Shown here piece by piece: positions 51,050 to 62,295 of a stretch of 64,000 nucleotides of DNA (its first letter is position 1; every line of letters begins with the position of its first letter). This DNA comes from Liquorilactobacillus uvarum DSM 19971. GTDB taxonomy: Bacteria > Bacillota > Bacilli > Lactobacillales > Lactobacillaceae. Location: assembly GCF_001434935.1 (NCBI RefSeq), contig NZ_AZEG01000001.1, forward strand, positions 128,914-192,913, written 5' to 3'. A model generated the notes under the pieces. It was not told the DNA's origin. It saw nothing but the letters and a program-made list of their open reading frames with translations, and searched no databases. The translations under genes were made by a program, and so were the position numbers.

Positions 51050-51592
51050 TCATTTCAATAACAGACGTTTGATGTGCGCAATCTTTGTCTTGATCGAACC
51101 ATCATAAATGTAACTATTCGACTTAAGAACAACCCCACCAATAATCTCAGGGTCAATCCTTTCATCAAGATAAACCTTTTTAGCACCAACTACGCCTGCA
51201 AATGAAGATGCAAGTCTTTCTTTTTGAGCATCTTCTAATTTGATGGCAGTAACAACAGATGCTCGAACTGTCTTTTCAAATTCATCATTTAACCTAATAT
51301 ACTCATTAATGATCGCGTCCAAATTACAGATACGCCCATAATCAAAAGTCATATTTAATAAATTAGTGACTGTTTGCGATGCTGTCTTCGTTAGAAGTTT
51401 TACCATCTTCACCTTATCTAAATATGAAATTTGTTTACTCGTTAAAAACACGTTCAACTCTGGTTGTTCTTCAAATATTTTTTTCAATTCTGTCAGTTCT
51501 TCTAATAAAGACTGGCGAATATCTTGTTCTCCAGCTAAATCGAACAAAGCCTTTCCATAACGATGGGCAACCATTTCTCTACTTAGCTTCAT
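51050..51592 (-). CDS. atpH: ATP synthase F1 delta subunit
   Basis: Delta joins F1 to the peripheral stalk. The start at 51592 ([20 protein letters not shown]) follows GGGGAAG. The 180-residue product has the N-terminal helical domain and the C-terminal signature [40 protein letters not shown]. It overlaps the atpF end by 14 bases, so the two are translationally coupled. Confidence 0.95.
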   Translation of the reverse strand: MKLSREMVAHRYGKALFDLAGEQDIRQSLLEELTELKKIFEEQPELNVFLTSKQISYLDKVKMVKLLTKTASQTVTNLLNMTFDYGRICNLDAIINEYIRLNDEFEKTVRASVVTAIKLEDAQKERLASSFAGVVGAKKVYLDERIDPEIIGGVVLKSNSYIYDGSIKTKIAHIKRLLLK

Positions 51593-52103
51593 TTTGCTTC
51601 CCCAACCCTTCGATATAAGAATCAATTAAGGCCTTCTGATCATTTGCATCTAAATCTTTGCGAATGATTTTCGAAGCAATTTCAATAGATAATTCTGCAA
51701 CATCATTTTTTACACTGTCTAAAGCATCTTGACGTTCACGTGAAATATCTTCTTTAGCATTCACCTTTAACGTCTGCGCTCTTTCCTGTGCATCGCTAAC
51801 GATTGTAGCCTTTTGTTGTTCACCATTCTTCTTTGCTCGTTCAATTATTTTAGAAGCTTCAAAATGGGAATCCTTTAAAGCATCCTGGCGCTGTGTAGCT
51901 AAGTCCTCTGCTTTTTTTCGTGCTGATTCTGCAGAATCAAGATCACCAGAAATTTTATCAGCACGTTTGTCCATCATTTCGCTTACTGGACCCCAAGCGA
52001 AATGTTTCAACAATGCCATTAAAACTATGAAGAGAACAAGATAAAAGATCGTATCGCCCCATTGAACCCCATTTGCAGCTCCTAACAAAAATGTTGAACT
52101 CAT
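51579..52103 (-). CDS. atpF: ATP synthase Fo b subunit
   Basis: Subunit b is the peripheral stalk. The 174-residue protein has one N-terminal transmembrane helix (about 15-35). It is then highly charged coiled coil ([37 protein letters not shown]...). A single b gene is present, so the stalk is a homodimer. The start follows AGGAGGTG. It lies between atpE and atpH. Confidence 0.95.
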   Translation of the reverse strand: MSSTFLLGAANGVQWGDTIFYLVLFIVLMALLKHFAWGPVSEMMDKRADKISGDLDSAESARKKAEDLATQRQDALKDSHFEASKIIERAKKNGEQQKATIVSDAQERAQTLKVNAKEDISRERQDALDSVKNDVAELSIEIASKIIRKDLDANDQKALIDSYIEGLGKQNEAK

Positions 52104-52151
52104 CTATTGACACCTCCTCCATACTCAACTAAATATTGACAAAAGATTTTT

Positions 52152-53112
<961 letters not shown>

Positions 53113-53391
53113 GTCTCACCTCTTTTCACAGTTGGATGTACGACCCAACAATTATGGGAAAAAGCATGGTACAAAAGGTTCCAAAGAAACTGAGTCTTTG
53201 AATACACAAGAAATCATACCACCAATTTACAAAAAACACAAAATGTCATTGAAAACCCAGGAAAGCGCATTCTATGCTTATTTAATCATGTTTACGGTCG
53301 GATAATATTTTTTTTAAGAAAAACAATTTTCAGTATTTTCAATGTTTTTGTGTAAATGTTCTCAATGGGTAAAAAAACAATTTATGATATT
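53113..53391. other. Leader region of the ATP synthase operon, no gene seen
   Basis: About 280 bases lie between the upp terminator and atpB. On the minus strand TGGTATGAT (about 53223-53215) resembles an extended -10. No atpI-like small membrane protein frame is visible in either strand. Confidence 0.5.
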
Positions 53392-53435
53392 AAAAAGAGC
53401 TTTGGTAACATTCCATGTTACCAAAACTCTACTTT
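53392..53435 (-). terminator. upp terminator
   Basis: On the minus strand AGAGTTTTGGTAAC pairs with GTTACCAAAGCTCT and is followed by TTTTT. It separates upp from the atp operon. Confidence 0.9.
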
Positions 53436-53444
53436 TTATGCTTA

Positions 53445-54083
53445 TTATTTTGTTCCAAACAGACGATCGCCTGCATCACCAAGGCCAGGAACAATATACC
53501 CATTTTCATCTAAGTGATCATCAAGCGCAGCAGCAAAAACATCAATATCAGGATGAGCATCCCGCAGAGCTTTTATGCCTTCAGGAGCAGCTACTAAGCA
53601 AACAAACTTAATATTCACAGCACCACGTTTTTTAAGCGCATCAACAGCCATTATGGCTGAACCGCCTGTCGCCAGCATCGGATCAACTATAAAAATATCA
53701 CGACTCGCCAAATTATCCGGCATCTTAACAAAATATTCTGTAGGTTTCAAAGTCTTTTCATCACGATACATACCAACATGACCAACTTTAGCCGCAGGAA
53801 TCAATTCAAGAATCCCATCAACCATTCCCAAACCTGCACGGAGAATAGGAACAATCACGACTTTTTTACCTGCAAGACGTTTTTGAATCGTCTTAGTAAT
53901 AGGTGTCTTAACTTCGCAATCCTCCAAAGGCATATCACGTGAAACTTCATATGCCATTAGTTCTGCAATTTCATTAACGACCTGCCTGAATTCTCTAGTA
54001 CCACAGTCTTCGTTGCGGATAATCGTTAACTTATGCTGTATCAGTGGGTGATTCAATACTTCAAACTTTCCCAATTTAGCCAC
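53445..54083 (-). CDS. upp: Uracil phosphoribosyltransferase
   Basis: Upp salvages uracil to UMP using PRPP in the cytosol. The 212-residue length is usual (about 209). Signatures are [32 protein letters not shown], the PRPP loop [13 protein letters not shown], and the C-terminal uracil-binding [18 protein letters not shown]. The position upstream of the atp operon is conserved in Firmicutes. The glyA gene often found between sua5 and upp is absent here. Confidence 0.97.
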   Translation of the reverse strand: MAKLGKFEVLNHPLIQHKLTIIRNEDCGTREFRQVVNEIAELMAYEVSRDMPLEDCEVKTPITKTIQKRLAGKKVVIVPILRAGLGMVDGILELIPAAKVGHVGMYRDEKTLKPTEYFVKMPDNLASRDIFIVDPMLATGGSAIMAVDALKKRGAVNIKFVCLVAAPEGIKALRDAHPDIDVFAAALDDHLDENGYIVPGLGDAGDRLFGTK

Positions 54084-54128
54084 TCCTTTTTCTTCCTAAT
54101 ATATTTTAGCTGATAACATTACTTTTTG

Positions 54129-55157
54129 CTAGCTCAATTTTGAATTTTCAAAAAAACTATCTCCAGCTGACTTCCTTAAACGGTTCATATAGGCCGCACC
54201 CAAGTCTTTTTCCGGAAATGCTGCTGCTAGAATCCAATTCACAGCCTGCTCATTGTCAAAATATCTAAGACCAGCAAAGAGGCGTTGACTGGCGGTATGA
54301 ATATCTGTACCTAAATCATAAAAAATACAATTATTTGGTAAGTTTACCCCAAGATCAGCCTTTAAGGCCATCACTCCGACAGATTCAGCGCGATTTTTTG
54401 CCCATTCCAAAGCCGCCTGCCAATCTTCATGCTTAACAATCAAAACCTGAGCATCTGGCGCATAGTGCTTATACTTCATTCCTGGAGCCTTTGGTGTCTC
54501 TGTTTTACCGACTTTATGTCGATCAAAAAGAATCTTTTTACCGAGAAGTTGTTCGATTTCTTCGCCTAAAACAGCTCCGGGTCGTAAGATAGCGGGAACT
54601 TCAGATGACATATCCAAGATAGTAGATTCAACACCCACGGTCGTCGGTCCATCATCTACGATCCCTGCAATTCTACCCTCTAAATCATGAAAAACGTGTT
54701 TTGCAGTTGTTGGGCTTGGTTTACCAGACGAATTGGCTGAAGGCCCGACTAGCGGCACGCCTGCAAGATCAATTAAATTACGCGTTACGCTATTATCAGG
54801 CATTCTAAATGCAGCTGTCTCCAGCCCTCCTGTTACAGCCTTTGATAACGAACCTGGCTTGATTTTAAAAATCAAAGTCAAAGATCCTGGCCAAAAATGA
54901 CGAATCAATTTCTGTGCATCTTCACTAATATCATCAACATACTGTTTCATCATTTCAAACGATGAAACAGTAACGATCAAGGGATTGTCTGACGGACGTC
55001 CCTTAGCCAGATAAACTCGTTTAACAGCCTGCTCATTGGTTGCATCAGCACCTAAGCCGTACACAGTTTCGGTTGGAAAAGCTATCAACTCTCCCTTTCT
55101 TAATTCATCAGCTGCTTTATCAATTTCTTCAGTTTTATATATTTTCGTGATTAACAT
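54129..55157 (-). CDS. L-threonylcarbamoyladenylate synthase (Sua5/YwlC family)
   Basis: This makes threonylcarbamoyl-AMP for t6A37 modification of tRNA. The 342-residue protein is the two-domain Sua5 form: an N-terminal YrdC domain (about 10-200; KGELIAFPTETVYGLGADATNEQAV, YLAKGRPSDNPLIVTV, VPLVGPSANSSGKPSPT) and a C-terminal Sua5 domain (about 230-335; APGMKYKHYAPDAQVLIV). It is 12 bases after prmC and probably co-transcribed with tdk-prfA-prmC. Confidence 0.95.
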   Translation of the reverse strand: MLITKIYKTEEIDKAADELRKGELIAFPTETVYGLGADATNEQAVKRVYLAKGRPSDNPLIVTVSSFEMMKQYVDDISEDAQKLIRHFWPGSLTLIFKIKPGSLSKAVTGGLETAAFRMPDNSVTRNLIDLAGVPLVGPSANSSGKPSPTTAKHVFHDLEGRIAGIVDDGPTTVGVESTILDMSSEVPAILRPGAVLGEEIEQLLGKKILFDRHKVGKTETPKAPGMKYKHYAPDAQVLIVKHEDWQAALEWAKNRAESVGVMALKADLGVNLPNNCIFYDLGTDIHTASQRLFAGLRYFDNEQAVNWILAAAFPEKDLGAAYMNRLRKSAGDSFFENSKLS

Positions 55158-55169
55158 TTCTCCACCTTC

Positions 55170-56024
55170 TCATTGATCATTATGAAAAACAACTTTAATC
55201 ATCCTATCATGGCCTGTGATATCATTTTTCAAAAAAATATCTGCACTTGGAAATGCTTGCTGGAAAATCTGCTTTACAGCTTTTCCTTGGCGAAAACCGA
55301 TTTCTAAATACAAAACAGCCTCTTTTTCAAGATAAGAACTGATTTCTGCAGCAATTCGTTGATAAACAAATAGACCTTTTTCTGCCGCAAAGAGTGCCAC
55401 GTGGGGCTCGTGTTCAATAACACTTTGATCCATCAAATATTTTTCCGACTCAGCAATGTAAGGTGGATTGGATACGATAATATTGAACTTCCCCTTTAAT
55501 GTTGCAAATAAATCACTGCAAATACTTTTTATATCAAGTCCATATCTTTGGGCATTTTCTCGTGCCACAGAAAGTGCTGCGGGAGAAACATCAGTCAGTG
55601 TTACATCCCACAAAGGCCTCTCCAATTTTAGCGAAATACCAATGATCCCTGTTCCTGTCCCAATATCTGCTATTTTTAAATCAGATTGATTATTTCCAAA
55701 ATCATTCAGTACCCATTCAACTAACTCTTCTGTTTCCTGTCTGGGAATCAGAGTGTTTTCTGTAACTTTGAATTTACGTCCAAAAAAGTCAGCTTCACCG
55801 AGCAGATACTGTGGCGGCCAGCCATGATACACCTTATTCAGCATGTCTTTGAACTTTTCAAACTCATGTTGCGGCATTTGTTGCTGATAATTCATTAACA
55901 AATCAGTTAAGTTCCAATTCTTCATTCCCAACAGGAGCAAGTTGACTACACTTTCATCAATTTTATGGTCAGACACAAAAGAAGAAGCCCATTTTTGGGC
56001 TTCAAAATAGGTTACACTACTCAT
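55170..56024 (-). CDS. prmC: Release-factor glutamine N5-methyltransferase
   Basis: PrmC methylates the Gln of the GGQ motif in release factors. The start at 56024 ([13 protein letters not shown]) follows GGAGAA and lies inside the end of prfA. The 284-residue protein has an N-terminal helical domain and a SAM-binding domain with [14 protein letters not shown] and the catalytic NPPY ([11 protein letters not shown]). Its substrate RF1 is encoded directly upstream with an 8-base overlap. Confidence 0.96.
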   Translation of the reverse strand: MSSVTYFEAQKWASSFVSDHKIDESVVNLLLLGMKNWNLTDLLMNYQQQMPQHEFEKFKDMLNKVYHGWPPQYLLGEADFFGRKFKVTENTLIPRQETEELVEWVLNDFGNNQSDLKIADIGTGTGIIGISLKLERPLWDVTLTDVSPAALSVARENAQRYGLDIKSICSDLFATLKGKFNIIVSNPPYIAESEKYLMDQSVIEHEPHVALFAAEKGLFVYQRIAAEISSYLEKEAVLYLEIGFRQGKAVKQIFQQAFPSADIFLKNDITGHDRMIKVVFHNDQ

Positions 56025-57099
56025 TTTGTAAATTCTCCAAAGCCTTTGTTTGATCATACAAAATTAAAGCATCAATTACTTCCTCAAGTTCACCATTCAT
56101 AATTCGATCCAACTTGTTCAAGGTGAGACCTATACGGTGATCTGTAACACGATTTTGTGGATAATTATAAGTTCTGATTCTTTCAGAACGATCCCCTGTT
56201 CCAACAGCCGACTTACGGTTCTTATCATATTCATTTTGTTCCTTAGATGAATAATAATCATAAACACGTGCCTTTAAGATTTTCATTGCTTTTTCACGGT
56301 TTTGCTGTTGTGAACGTTGATCCTGCATCGCAACAACGATTCCAGTTGGAAGATGAGTCATTCGAACAGCTGATGAAGTTTTGTTAATATGTTGTCCACC
56401 GGCACCTGAAGAACGATAAACATCAACACGAATATCTTTCGGATCAATATCAATTTCAACGTCTTCTTCTTCAGGCATAACTACTACTGTTGCTGTGGAA
56501 GTGTGAACCCGCCCTGCTGACTCTGTAACAGGCACACGTTGAACACGATGAGCGCCATTTTCATATTTTAACTTAGAATAAACATTGTCACCATTGATAA
56601 GTAAAGCAATTTCCTTAAATCCTCCAACTTCGGTGACATTCTTATCCAAAACTTCTATCGACCAATTCTGCTTTTCAGCATACTTAGCATACATACTGAA
56701 AAGATCACTGGCAAAGAGGCTAGCCTCATCGCCGCCAGCAGCTCCTCGAATTTCCATGATTATATTTTTATCATCATTAGGATCCTTGGGAAGCAGTAGA
56801 ACTTTAATCTCTTCCTCCAATTTTCCGCGTTCAGTCTTGGCTTCTGCTAATTCTTCTTTGGCCATTGCAGCCATCTCATCATCAAGCTTCTCGCCGAGTA
56901 GTTCTTCGTCCTCTTTAATTAAATTAGTAACTTTTTTATATTGGTCATACTTTTCAACCGTTTCACGCAAGTCAGCCATTTCTTTCGACAAACTAGTAAA
57001 ACGTTTGGTATCAGAAATAACATCTGGATCAGACAGCAAGCCTCCCAATTCTTCATAACGATCCTTAAGGGTCTGCAGTCTATCAAACAAATCGTTCAT
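56017..57099 (-). CDS. prfA: Peptide chain release factor 1
   Basis: RF1 ends translation at UAA and UAG. The 360-residue length is typical. The codon-reading motif of RF1 is PVT (190-192). The catalytic GGQ is at 234-236 in [11 protein letters not shown]. The N-terminal coiled coil spans about 1-100. It overlaps prmC by 8 bases. The ribosome site is GGAGGAAA, 7 bases before ATG. Confidence 0.98.
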   Translation of the reverse strand: MNDLFDRLQTLKDRYEELGGLLSDPDVISDTKRFTSLSKEMADLRETVEKYDQYKKVTNLIKEDEELLGEKLDDEMAAMAKEELAEAKTERGKLEEEIKVLLLPKDPNDDKNIIMEIRGAAGGDEASLFASDLFSMYAKYAEKQNWSIEVLDKNVTEVGGFKEIALLINGDNVYSKLKYENGAHRVQRVPVTESAGRVHTSTATVVVMPEEEDVEIDIDPKDIRVDVYRSSGAGGQHINKTSSAVRMTHLPTGIVVAMQDQRSQQQNREKAMKILKARVYDYYSSKEQNEYDKNRKSAVGTGDRSERIRTYNYPQNRVTDHRIGLTLNKLDRIMNGELEEVIDALILYDQTKALENLQNE

Positions 57100-57163
57100 T
57101 AATAATTTCCTCCATCAAAAATAAGTTCTTCTATAAAAAACAGATGACAAATATATATCTTCC

Positions 57164-57751
57164 CTAGTTTCCTTCTTGTGCTGAAAGCGGTGGGTGCAGA
57201 TAATGACGCCGACATACTGGATAGTAAGACTCATTTCCGCCCAACATTATCTGTTCCCCAGCGTAGACTGGCTTTCCATCACTAACTCGCAGATTCATAA
57301 TGGCCTTTTTCTGGCAGAACCAGCAAATTGTTTTCATTTCCTCTATTTTATCCGCGTAGAGTAAAAGATATTTTGAGCCTTCAAATAATTCATTACGGAA
57401 GTCGTTCTTTAAGCCAAAAGTCATAACCGGTATCTGCAACTTGTCAACAATCATTGCCAGTTCAATTATGTGGTGCTTGCTTAAAAATTGTGCTTCATCT
57501 ACAAGCACACATGCTGTTTGCGGATTCCGTCCAATAACTTCCTGGAATATATTTGTCTTCTCATAAATTGGAACAGCTTCCCGCTTTAATCCAATTCTGC
57601 TTGAAATATATCCTACCTGTTCACGTTTATCAACTGCACTAGTCATTATAACAACACTTTTGTGCTGTTCTTCATAGTTATGCGCAACTTTCAATATTTC
57701 TATACTTTTACCACTATTCATTGCTCCATAACGAAAAAACAATTGTGCCAA
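57164..57751 (-). CDS. tdk: Thymidine kinase
   Basis: Tdk phosphorylates thymidine in the salvage pathway. A TTG start at 57751 (read [16 protein letters not shown]) after GGAG fits the family length (195 residues) better than the longer frame. The P-loop is GAMNSGKS (about 9-16), and the Walker B/DEAQF is [10 protein letters not shown]. Zinc-binding lid cysteines occur in ICWFCQ and PVCRRH, and the lasso [14 protein letters not shown] binds the base. It is first in the tdk-prfA-prmC-sua5 unit. Confidence 0.95.
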   Translation of the reverse strand: MAQLFFRYGAMNSGKSIEILKVAHNYEEQHKSVVIMTSAVDKREQVGYISSRIGLKREAVPIYEKTNIFQEVIGRNPQTACVLVDEAQFLSKHHIIELAMIVDKLQIPVMTFGLKNDFRNELFEGSKYLLLYADKIEEMKTICWFCQKKAIMNLRVSDGKPVYAGEQIMLGGNESYYPVCRRHYLHPPLSAQEGN

Positions 57752-57983
57752 AATGATCCACTCCAAATCAAGACTCTCCTGATAAGTATATATGATTTTC
57801 AGTAAAATTTCACTACACATGGTTGAAAATAAAAATAATCTAGTTGAAAATAATAATTTTCATAGGAAAAAACAGCAAAAAACATACACTCACTGCTATT
57901 TATGATATGATACAAAATGATATTATCAAACAGAGCGATTTTTTTATCATCTCTTTACATCGCTTTGAAACGGAGGAAAAAGC

Positions 57984-59336
57984 ATGTCGTTTAAAAGCTC
58001 AGTCGCAATTGCAGCTGGTCGTGCATCGTACTGGTTCTTGCATAACTTTCTACATGGAGGAACAGCATTACCTGGTAAAATAACCCTTGCACTTGATCCT
58101 GAGGTTTTACAGACTTTATCCAAAAACTATGAAGTAGTTATTATTACAGGCACAAACGGTAAAACATTAACGACCGCATTAACTGTTAAAGTTTTGCGTA
58201 CCAAATATACTAATGTTTTAACCAATCCAAGCGGTTCAAATATGAAACAAGGCATCGTAACAGCCTTTCTTACTGCTCACAAAACCAAATCTGGCAAACC
58301 TTTGGCAGTTTTAGAAACTGACGAAGCCAACGTTGCTTTGATTACACGTTATGTTAATCCAAGTGCTTTCGTGCTGACTAACATTTTTAGAGATCAAATG
58401 GATCGCTATGGTGAAATATACACAACTTATGACAAAATACTCAAGGGAATTCGTTTGGCACCAAAAGCAACAATTATTGCTAATGGCGATGCACCAATCT
58501 TCAATAGTAAAGAACTTCCCAACCCTATCGTCTATTATGGTTTTAATGCCGAAAAAGATCGTGAACAAATGGCGGCACCGAATACTGATGGCTTATTATG
58601 CCCAAGATGCAAAAAAATATTGCATTATTATCAGCTTACTTACAGCAATCTAGGAAAATATTATTGTCCAAATTGCGATTTCAAACGACCTGATTTAAAA
58701 CACCAAGTAACTAAAATAAAAGAACAGACACCAACCTCATCAACCTTTGAAATTGACGCACATCCAGTGACTCTGCATATTGGCGGTACTTATAATATTT
58801 ATAATGCCTTAGCAGCTTACAGTGTCGGCCGCCATTTTGATATTGATCCTAAGTTGATTGTTCAAGCATTAGATAGCAAAGACGAAAAAATATTTGGTCG
58901 GCAAGAGGTCATTTCAATAGATGGTAAAGAAGTCACACTGATTCTAGTTAAAAATCCAGTTGGTCTCGATCAAGTGCTGAATATGATCAAAACTGATCGT
59001 AATCCCTTTTCATTAGCTGTTTTGCTAAACGCAAATTATGCTGACGGCATTGATACAAGCTGGATCTGGGATGGTCGTTTTGAAGAATTACCATTTGAAA
59101 GAATTCCAAGCGTGCTTGCAGGCGGTGAAAGATATCGCGATATTGCATTTCGACTTAAAGTTGCAGGTGTTCCTGCAAAGAATTTTGAAGAGCGTGAAAA
59201 TCTGAATGCAGTGCTTGAGTCAATCAAAAAAATGCCGACAGAACATGTCTATGTCTTGGCAACTTACACTGCTGTCTTACAATTGCGCAAAGCGATGGCT
59301 GCACAAGACTATATTAAGGAAGGAATGGAACAATAA
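57984..59336 (+). CDS. murT: Lipid II isoglutaminyl synthase, MurT subunit
   Basis: MurT is the Mur-ligase-like ATP-using subunit that amidates D-Glu in lipid II. The 450-residue protein has the P-loop ITGTNGKTLTT (about 53-63), a four-Cys zinc ribbon (CPRCKKIL ... YYCPNCDF, about 206-231), which is diagnostic of MurT, and a C-terminal DUF1727-type domain. The start follows CGGAGG by 8 bases. The stop overlaps the gatD start by one base (TAATG). Both subunits are needed. Confidence 0.97.
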   Translation: MSFKSSVAIAAGRASYWFLHNFLHGGTALPGKITLALDPEVLQTLSKNYEVVIITGTNGKTLTTALTVKVLRTKYTNVLTNPSGSNMKQGIVTAFLTAHKTKSGKPLAVLETDEANVALITRYVNPSAFVLTNIFRDQMDRYGEIYTTYDKILKGIRLAPKATIIANGDAPIFNSKELPNPIVYYGFNAEKDREQMAAPNTDGLLCPRCKKILHYYQLTYSNLGKYYCPNCDFKRPDLKHQVTKIKEQTPTSSTFEIDAHPVTLHIGGTYNIYNALAAYSVGRHFDIDPKLIVQALDSKDEKIFGRQEVISIDGKEVTLILVKNPVGLDQVLNMIKTDRNPFSLAVLLNANYADGIDTSWIWDGRFEELPFERIPSVLAGGERYRDIAFRLKVAGVPAKNFEERENLNAVLESIKKMPTEHVYVLATYTAVLQLRKAMAAQDYIKEGMEQ

Positions 59337-60040
59337 TGCCTTATACATTGAAGATAGCTCATTTATACGGTGACTTGATGAACACTTACGGTGACATTGG
59401 AAATATTCTGGTACTCAACTACTATGCCAAAAAAATGAATGTCACCTTAACTTCTGAAATAGTTAGTCTTAATCAGTCATTTGATCCTAAAAAATTTGAT
59501 CTAGCCTTCTTTGGTGGAGGGCAGGATTACGAACAGGTCATTGTTTCTAAAGATATTCAAAGCAAGAAAAAAGATTTGACCGACTTTATTGAAGACAACG
59601 GTCCGATGCTCGCCATCTGTGGCGGTTATCAATTGCTTGGGCAATACTACATCGGTGCTGCCGGTGAACGGATTGAAGGAATTAATGCTCTACCGCATTA
59701 CACAAAAAGTCAAGACCATAACCGTTTTATTGGTGATATAGTCATAAAAAATGCTGAAACTAACCAAACTTATCATGGCTTTGAAAATCACAATGGTATA
59801 ACATTTTTGGGTACAAGCGAACGTCCTTTGGGAACTGTTATCAGTGGTCATGGCAACAATGGCCAAGATAAATCAGAAGGCGCTATCTACAAAAATGTTT
59901 TCTGCTCCTATTTTCATGGCCCGATTCTTGCCCGCAACGGAGAACTTGCCAAAAGACTGCTGCTAATCGCCTTAAAGCGCAAATATCCTGATGCTGATCT
60001 GAGTAAAGAAGAAAGCCTAATTATCAAGCCAACCTATTAG
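59336..60040 (+). CDS. gatD: Lipid II isoglutaminyl synthase, glutaminase subunit GatD
   Basis: GatD is a class I glutamine amidotransferase that supplies ammonia to MurT. The 234-residue protein has the nucleophile Cys95 in LAICGGYQLLG. The catalytic His is in YFHGPILARN (about 193). FFGGGQDYEQ forms the oxyanion-side loop. It overlaps murT by one base. The complex acts at the cytoplasmic membrane on lipid II. Confidence 0.96.
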   Translation: MPYTLKIAHLYGDLMNTYGDIGNILVLNYYAKKMNVTLTSEIVSLNQSFDPKKFDLAFFGGGQDYEQVIVSKDIQSKKKDLTDFIEDNGPMLAICGGYQLLGQYYIGAAGERIEGINALPHYTKSQDHNRFIGDIVIKNAETNQTYHGFENHNGITFLGTSERPLGTVISGHGNNGQDKSEGAIYKNVFCSYFHGPILARNGELAKRLLLIALKRKYPDADLSKEESLIIKPTY

Positions 60041-60070
60041 AAATCTAATACTTTTATCTGCCTTTGGAAA

Positions 60071-60101
60071 TTTTTGATATAAGAGACTCTATATCAAAAT
60101 A
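60071..60101 (+). repeat. Hairpin before the gatD terminator
   Basis: TTTTTGATATA pairs with TATATCAAAA around AGAGACTC. It lies just before the main terminator at 60114-60157. Possibly an mRNA 3'-end stabiliser. Confidence 0.5.
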
Positions 60102-60113
60102 AATTCAGATACC

Positions 60114-60157
60114 AAGGGGCTTTGCCAAAATTCTATTTTAGCAAAGCCCCTTTTTTA
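60114..60157 (+). terminator. murT-gatD terminator
   Basis: A 12-bp stem (AAGGGGCTTTGC and complement) with a 15-base loop is followed by TTTTTT. The rest of the gap to 60295 has no gene. Confidence 0.92.
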
Positions 60158-60294
60158 ATCTAATCTTAATTTTTTATATCAATTATAAAAAACAATCTTC
60201 ACTGCAAAACTAAGCATTAACTGTGGCAGCGAATCTCAACCTATTTTCAAACAGTTTATTTTCAGAACGAAGAGTTTCCTCACATTCTTCAAAA

Positions 60295-61260
60295 TCAAGC
60301 CTTGATACCTGGCTCAGAAGCAATGATTGATAATTTTCCTTCGATTGTCCACTCCTTGACATCAAACGGAAGTATGAAATGCTGACCCTTAGTCAAAGAA
60401 TAACTTTCGCCTGCAATAATTATCTTTCCTTGACCGTCAAGAACAGAGACTAACGTATACGAGGCTTTTCCCCGTTGAAAAGATGCCTTGCCGAAGGGAA
60501 GTTCCCATTTATAGACACTAAAAAAATCAGTAGCAATATATTTTGTGATCTCAGCATTACCTTGTTTATGTGTTGAAATATCAAGTTTGGGATCAATATG
60601 CGGTACATTAGTTACATCAATCGATTGTTTAATGTGCAATTTGCGCTTTTCCCCAGTTTTCTTGTCTACACGATCAAAATCATAGACACGATAAGTCGTA
60701 TCACTGCTTTGCTGTGTTTCTAGGACCATTACACCTTTACCAATCGCATGAATCGTCCCACTCGGTACATAAAGAAAGTCTCCTGCTTTGACTGGTATAC
60801 GACGCAATAGCTTGTCCCATTGCCCCTTCTTGATCATCGTGGACAACTCAGCTTTTGTTTTGGCATGGTGCCCGTAAATCATCTCTGAATCTTCATCTGC
60901 TGCAATCACATACCAACATTCTGTCTTACCAAGTTCATGTTCATGTTCCATCGCATAACTATCATCCGGATGAACTTGAACAGATAATTCAGTCCGAGCA
61001 TCAAGAATCTTAGTCAACAACGGAAAAACATCACCAGTAGCATTCCCGAATAATTCACGTTTATCCTGCCATAGTTGACCAAGGGTTTGCCCCTTATACT
61101 CTCCATTTAAAACAGTTGCTGGTCCATGCGAATGTGCCGAGATAGCCCAACATTCGCCAGTCTGATTACTCGGTATTGGATAACCAAATTTTGTTTTCAA
61201 GCGTTGACCGCCCCAAATTTTTTCTTGAAAACACGGTTTTAAAAAAAGTGGTTGTTTCAC
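60295..61260 (-). CDS. manA: Mannose-6-phosphate isomerase, class I
   Basis: ManA interconverts mannose-6-P and fructose-6-P. The 321-residue length is that of the short Firmicutes form. Zinc ligands are in LSVQVHPDDSYA (Gln, His), the Glu of KTECWYVI, and the His of VPSGTIHAIG. SSDTTYRVYDFDR is the family signature. It lies 21 bases after the serine hydrolase gene on the same strand and may be co-transcribed with it. Confidence 0.95.
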   Translation of the reverse strand: MKQPLFLKPCFQEKIWGGQRLKTKFGYPIPSNQTGECWAISAHSHGPATVLNGEYKGQTLGQLWQDKRELFGNATGDVFPLLTKILDARTELSVQVHPDDSYAMEHEHELGKTECWYVIAADEDSEMIYGHHAKTKAELSTMIKKGQWDKLLRRIPVKAGDFLYVPSGTIHAIGKGVMVLETQQSSDTTYRVYDFDRVDKKTGEKRKLHIKQSIDVTNVPHIDPKLDISTHKQGNAEITKYIATDFFSVYKWELPFGKASFQRGKASYTLVSVLDGQGKIIIAGESYSLTKGQHFILPFDVKEWTIEGKLSIIASEPGIKA

Positions 61261-61281
61261 TGTCGCTCCCCCTATTTGTTT

Positions 61282-62295
61282 TTAATTGTTCTGATCTTTT
61301 TCGTTAAGATATTGCGCGATTATTTTATCGCGTTTTTCTAAAAAAATATCATTGACTGCATTCGGATGAACTCTATTTGTCAAAACAATTAGTCCATCCT
61401 GCTTATTTTTATCCAAAAGAATAAATGTACCTGTAAAACCAGTGTGATAAAGACACGCTTCATTCTGACTATTATAACGTAAATCCCAACCTAAAGATCG
61501 TCTCAAACTTCTGCTAGGCGTTTGATCTCTAAACAAATTCCAAATTGTCTGCTCATGCAGAATCTTTTTGTTTGGGTTATCCTCCAATATCCATGCTGAA
61601 AATTTTATTAAATCATGCAAGGACGTAAAGAGGCCCGCAGATCCGCAGCGTTCACCAATAATGTTAGCTTTAGGATCATGGACTTGTCCACAAATAAGCC
61701 CACGTTTTTTTGATAATTCAGTTGGGACACATTGTGCAGGATCTGGTACAAACGTACTTTCGTTCATTCCCAAAGGCTGCAGTATTTCGGAAACAATTAC
61801 TTTTTGGACCGGCAGCTGATATATTTTCTCAATAATCAAACCGAGAAAAATCATTCCAATATCGGTATACACAACTTTTTTTTCAAACCATTCTCCTGTA
61901 TGCAACGTATAAAGCGCATCTATCAACTCATTTGCATTTAAAGAATTGCGATTTTTTATATAACCAGTAATTGCCGAAGTATGTGTCAAGAAATGACGGA
62001 TTGTAATGCGTTGATCTGAAAACTTAGGCAGAAATTTTTTAATTGGATCATCAAGTTTAATTTTACCTTTTTCAACTAATTTTAAAATAACGGTTGTCGT
62101 TCCGATAACCTTTGTCAGGGATGCAACATCGTACAACAAAGCAGGTTTCATCTCTTTTTCAACTGGTACGACTTGCCGTTTTCCAAATACTTCAGCTTTG
62201 ACACTGCCATGATGCAGCAACGCATATGAAACCCCAGGAACAACATTTTCACTTACAAGTTCATGTAACATGTTTATTGTGCGTTTATTCCTCAT
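61282..62295 (-). CDS. Serine hydrolase of the beta-lactamase/transpeptidase-like (class C) fold
   Basis: The 337-residue protein (start taken at MRNKRTINM, 62295) has the catalytic SxxK as S59-LTK62 in DVASLTKVIG. The second motif Y-x-D/N is in VYTDIGMIFLGL. A C-terminal HTGFTGTFILL segment holds the third motif region. There is no signal peptide, so a cytoplasmic esterase or peptidase is more likely than an antibiotic-destroying lactamase. It overlaps the end of the upstream phosphatase gene by 11 bases. The substrate is unknown. Confidence 0.88.
   Translation of the reverse strand: MRNKRTINMLHELVSENVVPGVSYALLHHGSVKAEVFGKRQVVPVEKEMKPALLYDVASLTKVIGTTTVILKLVEKGKIKLDDPIKKFLPKFSDQRITIRHFLTHTSAITGYIKNRNSLNANELIDALYTLHTGEWFEKKVVYTDIGMIFLGLIIEKIYQLPVQKVIVSEILQPLGMNESTFVPDPAQCVPTELSKKRGLICGQVHDPKANIIGERCGSAGLFTSLHDLIKFSAWILEDNPNKKILHEQTIWNLFRDQTPSRSLRRSLGWDLRYNSQNEACLYHTGFTGTFILLDKNKQDGLIVLTNRVHPNAVNDIFLEKRDKIIAQYLNEKDQNN

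Noticed and set aside
56585-57058. 157-codon plus-strand frame opposite prfA
   Set aside because: Low-complexity Ser/Leu/Ile-rich shadow of the prfA coiled-coil coding sequence; no start signals.
61282-62295. Beta-lactamase resistance gene
   Set aside because: SxxK fold is present, but there is no signal peptide and the family includes many esterases and peptidases.
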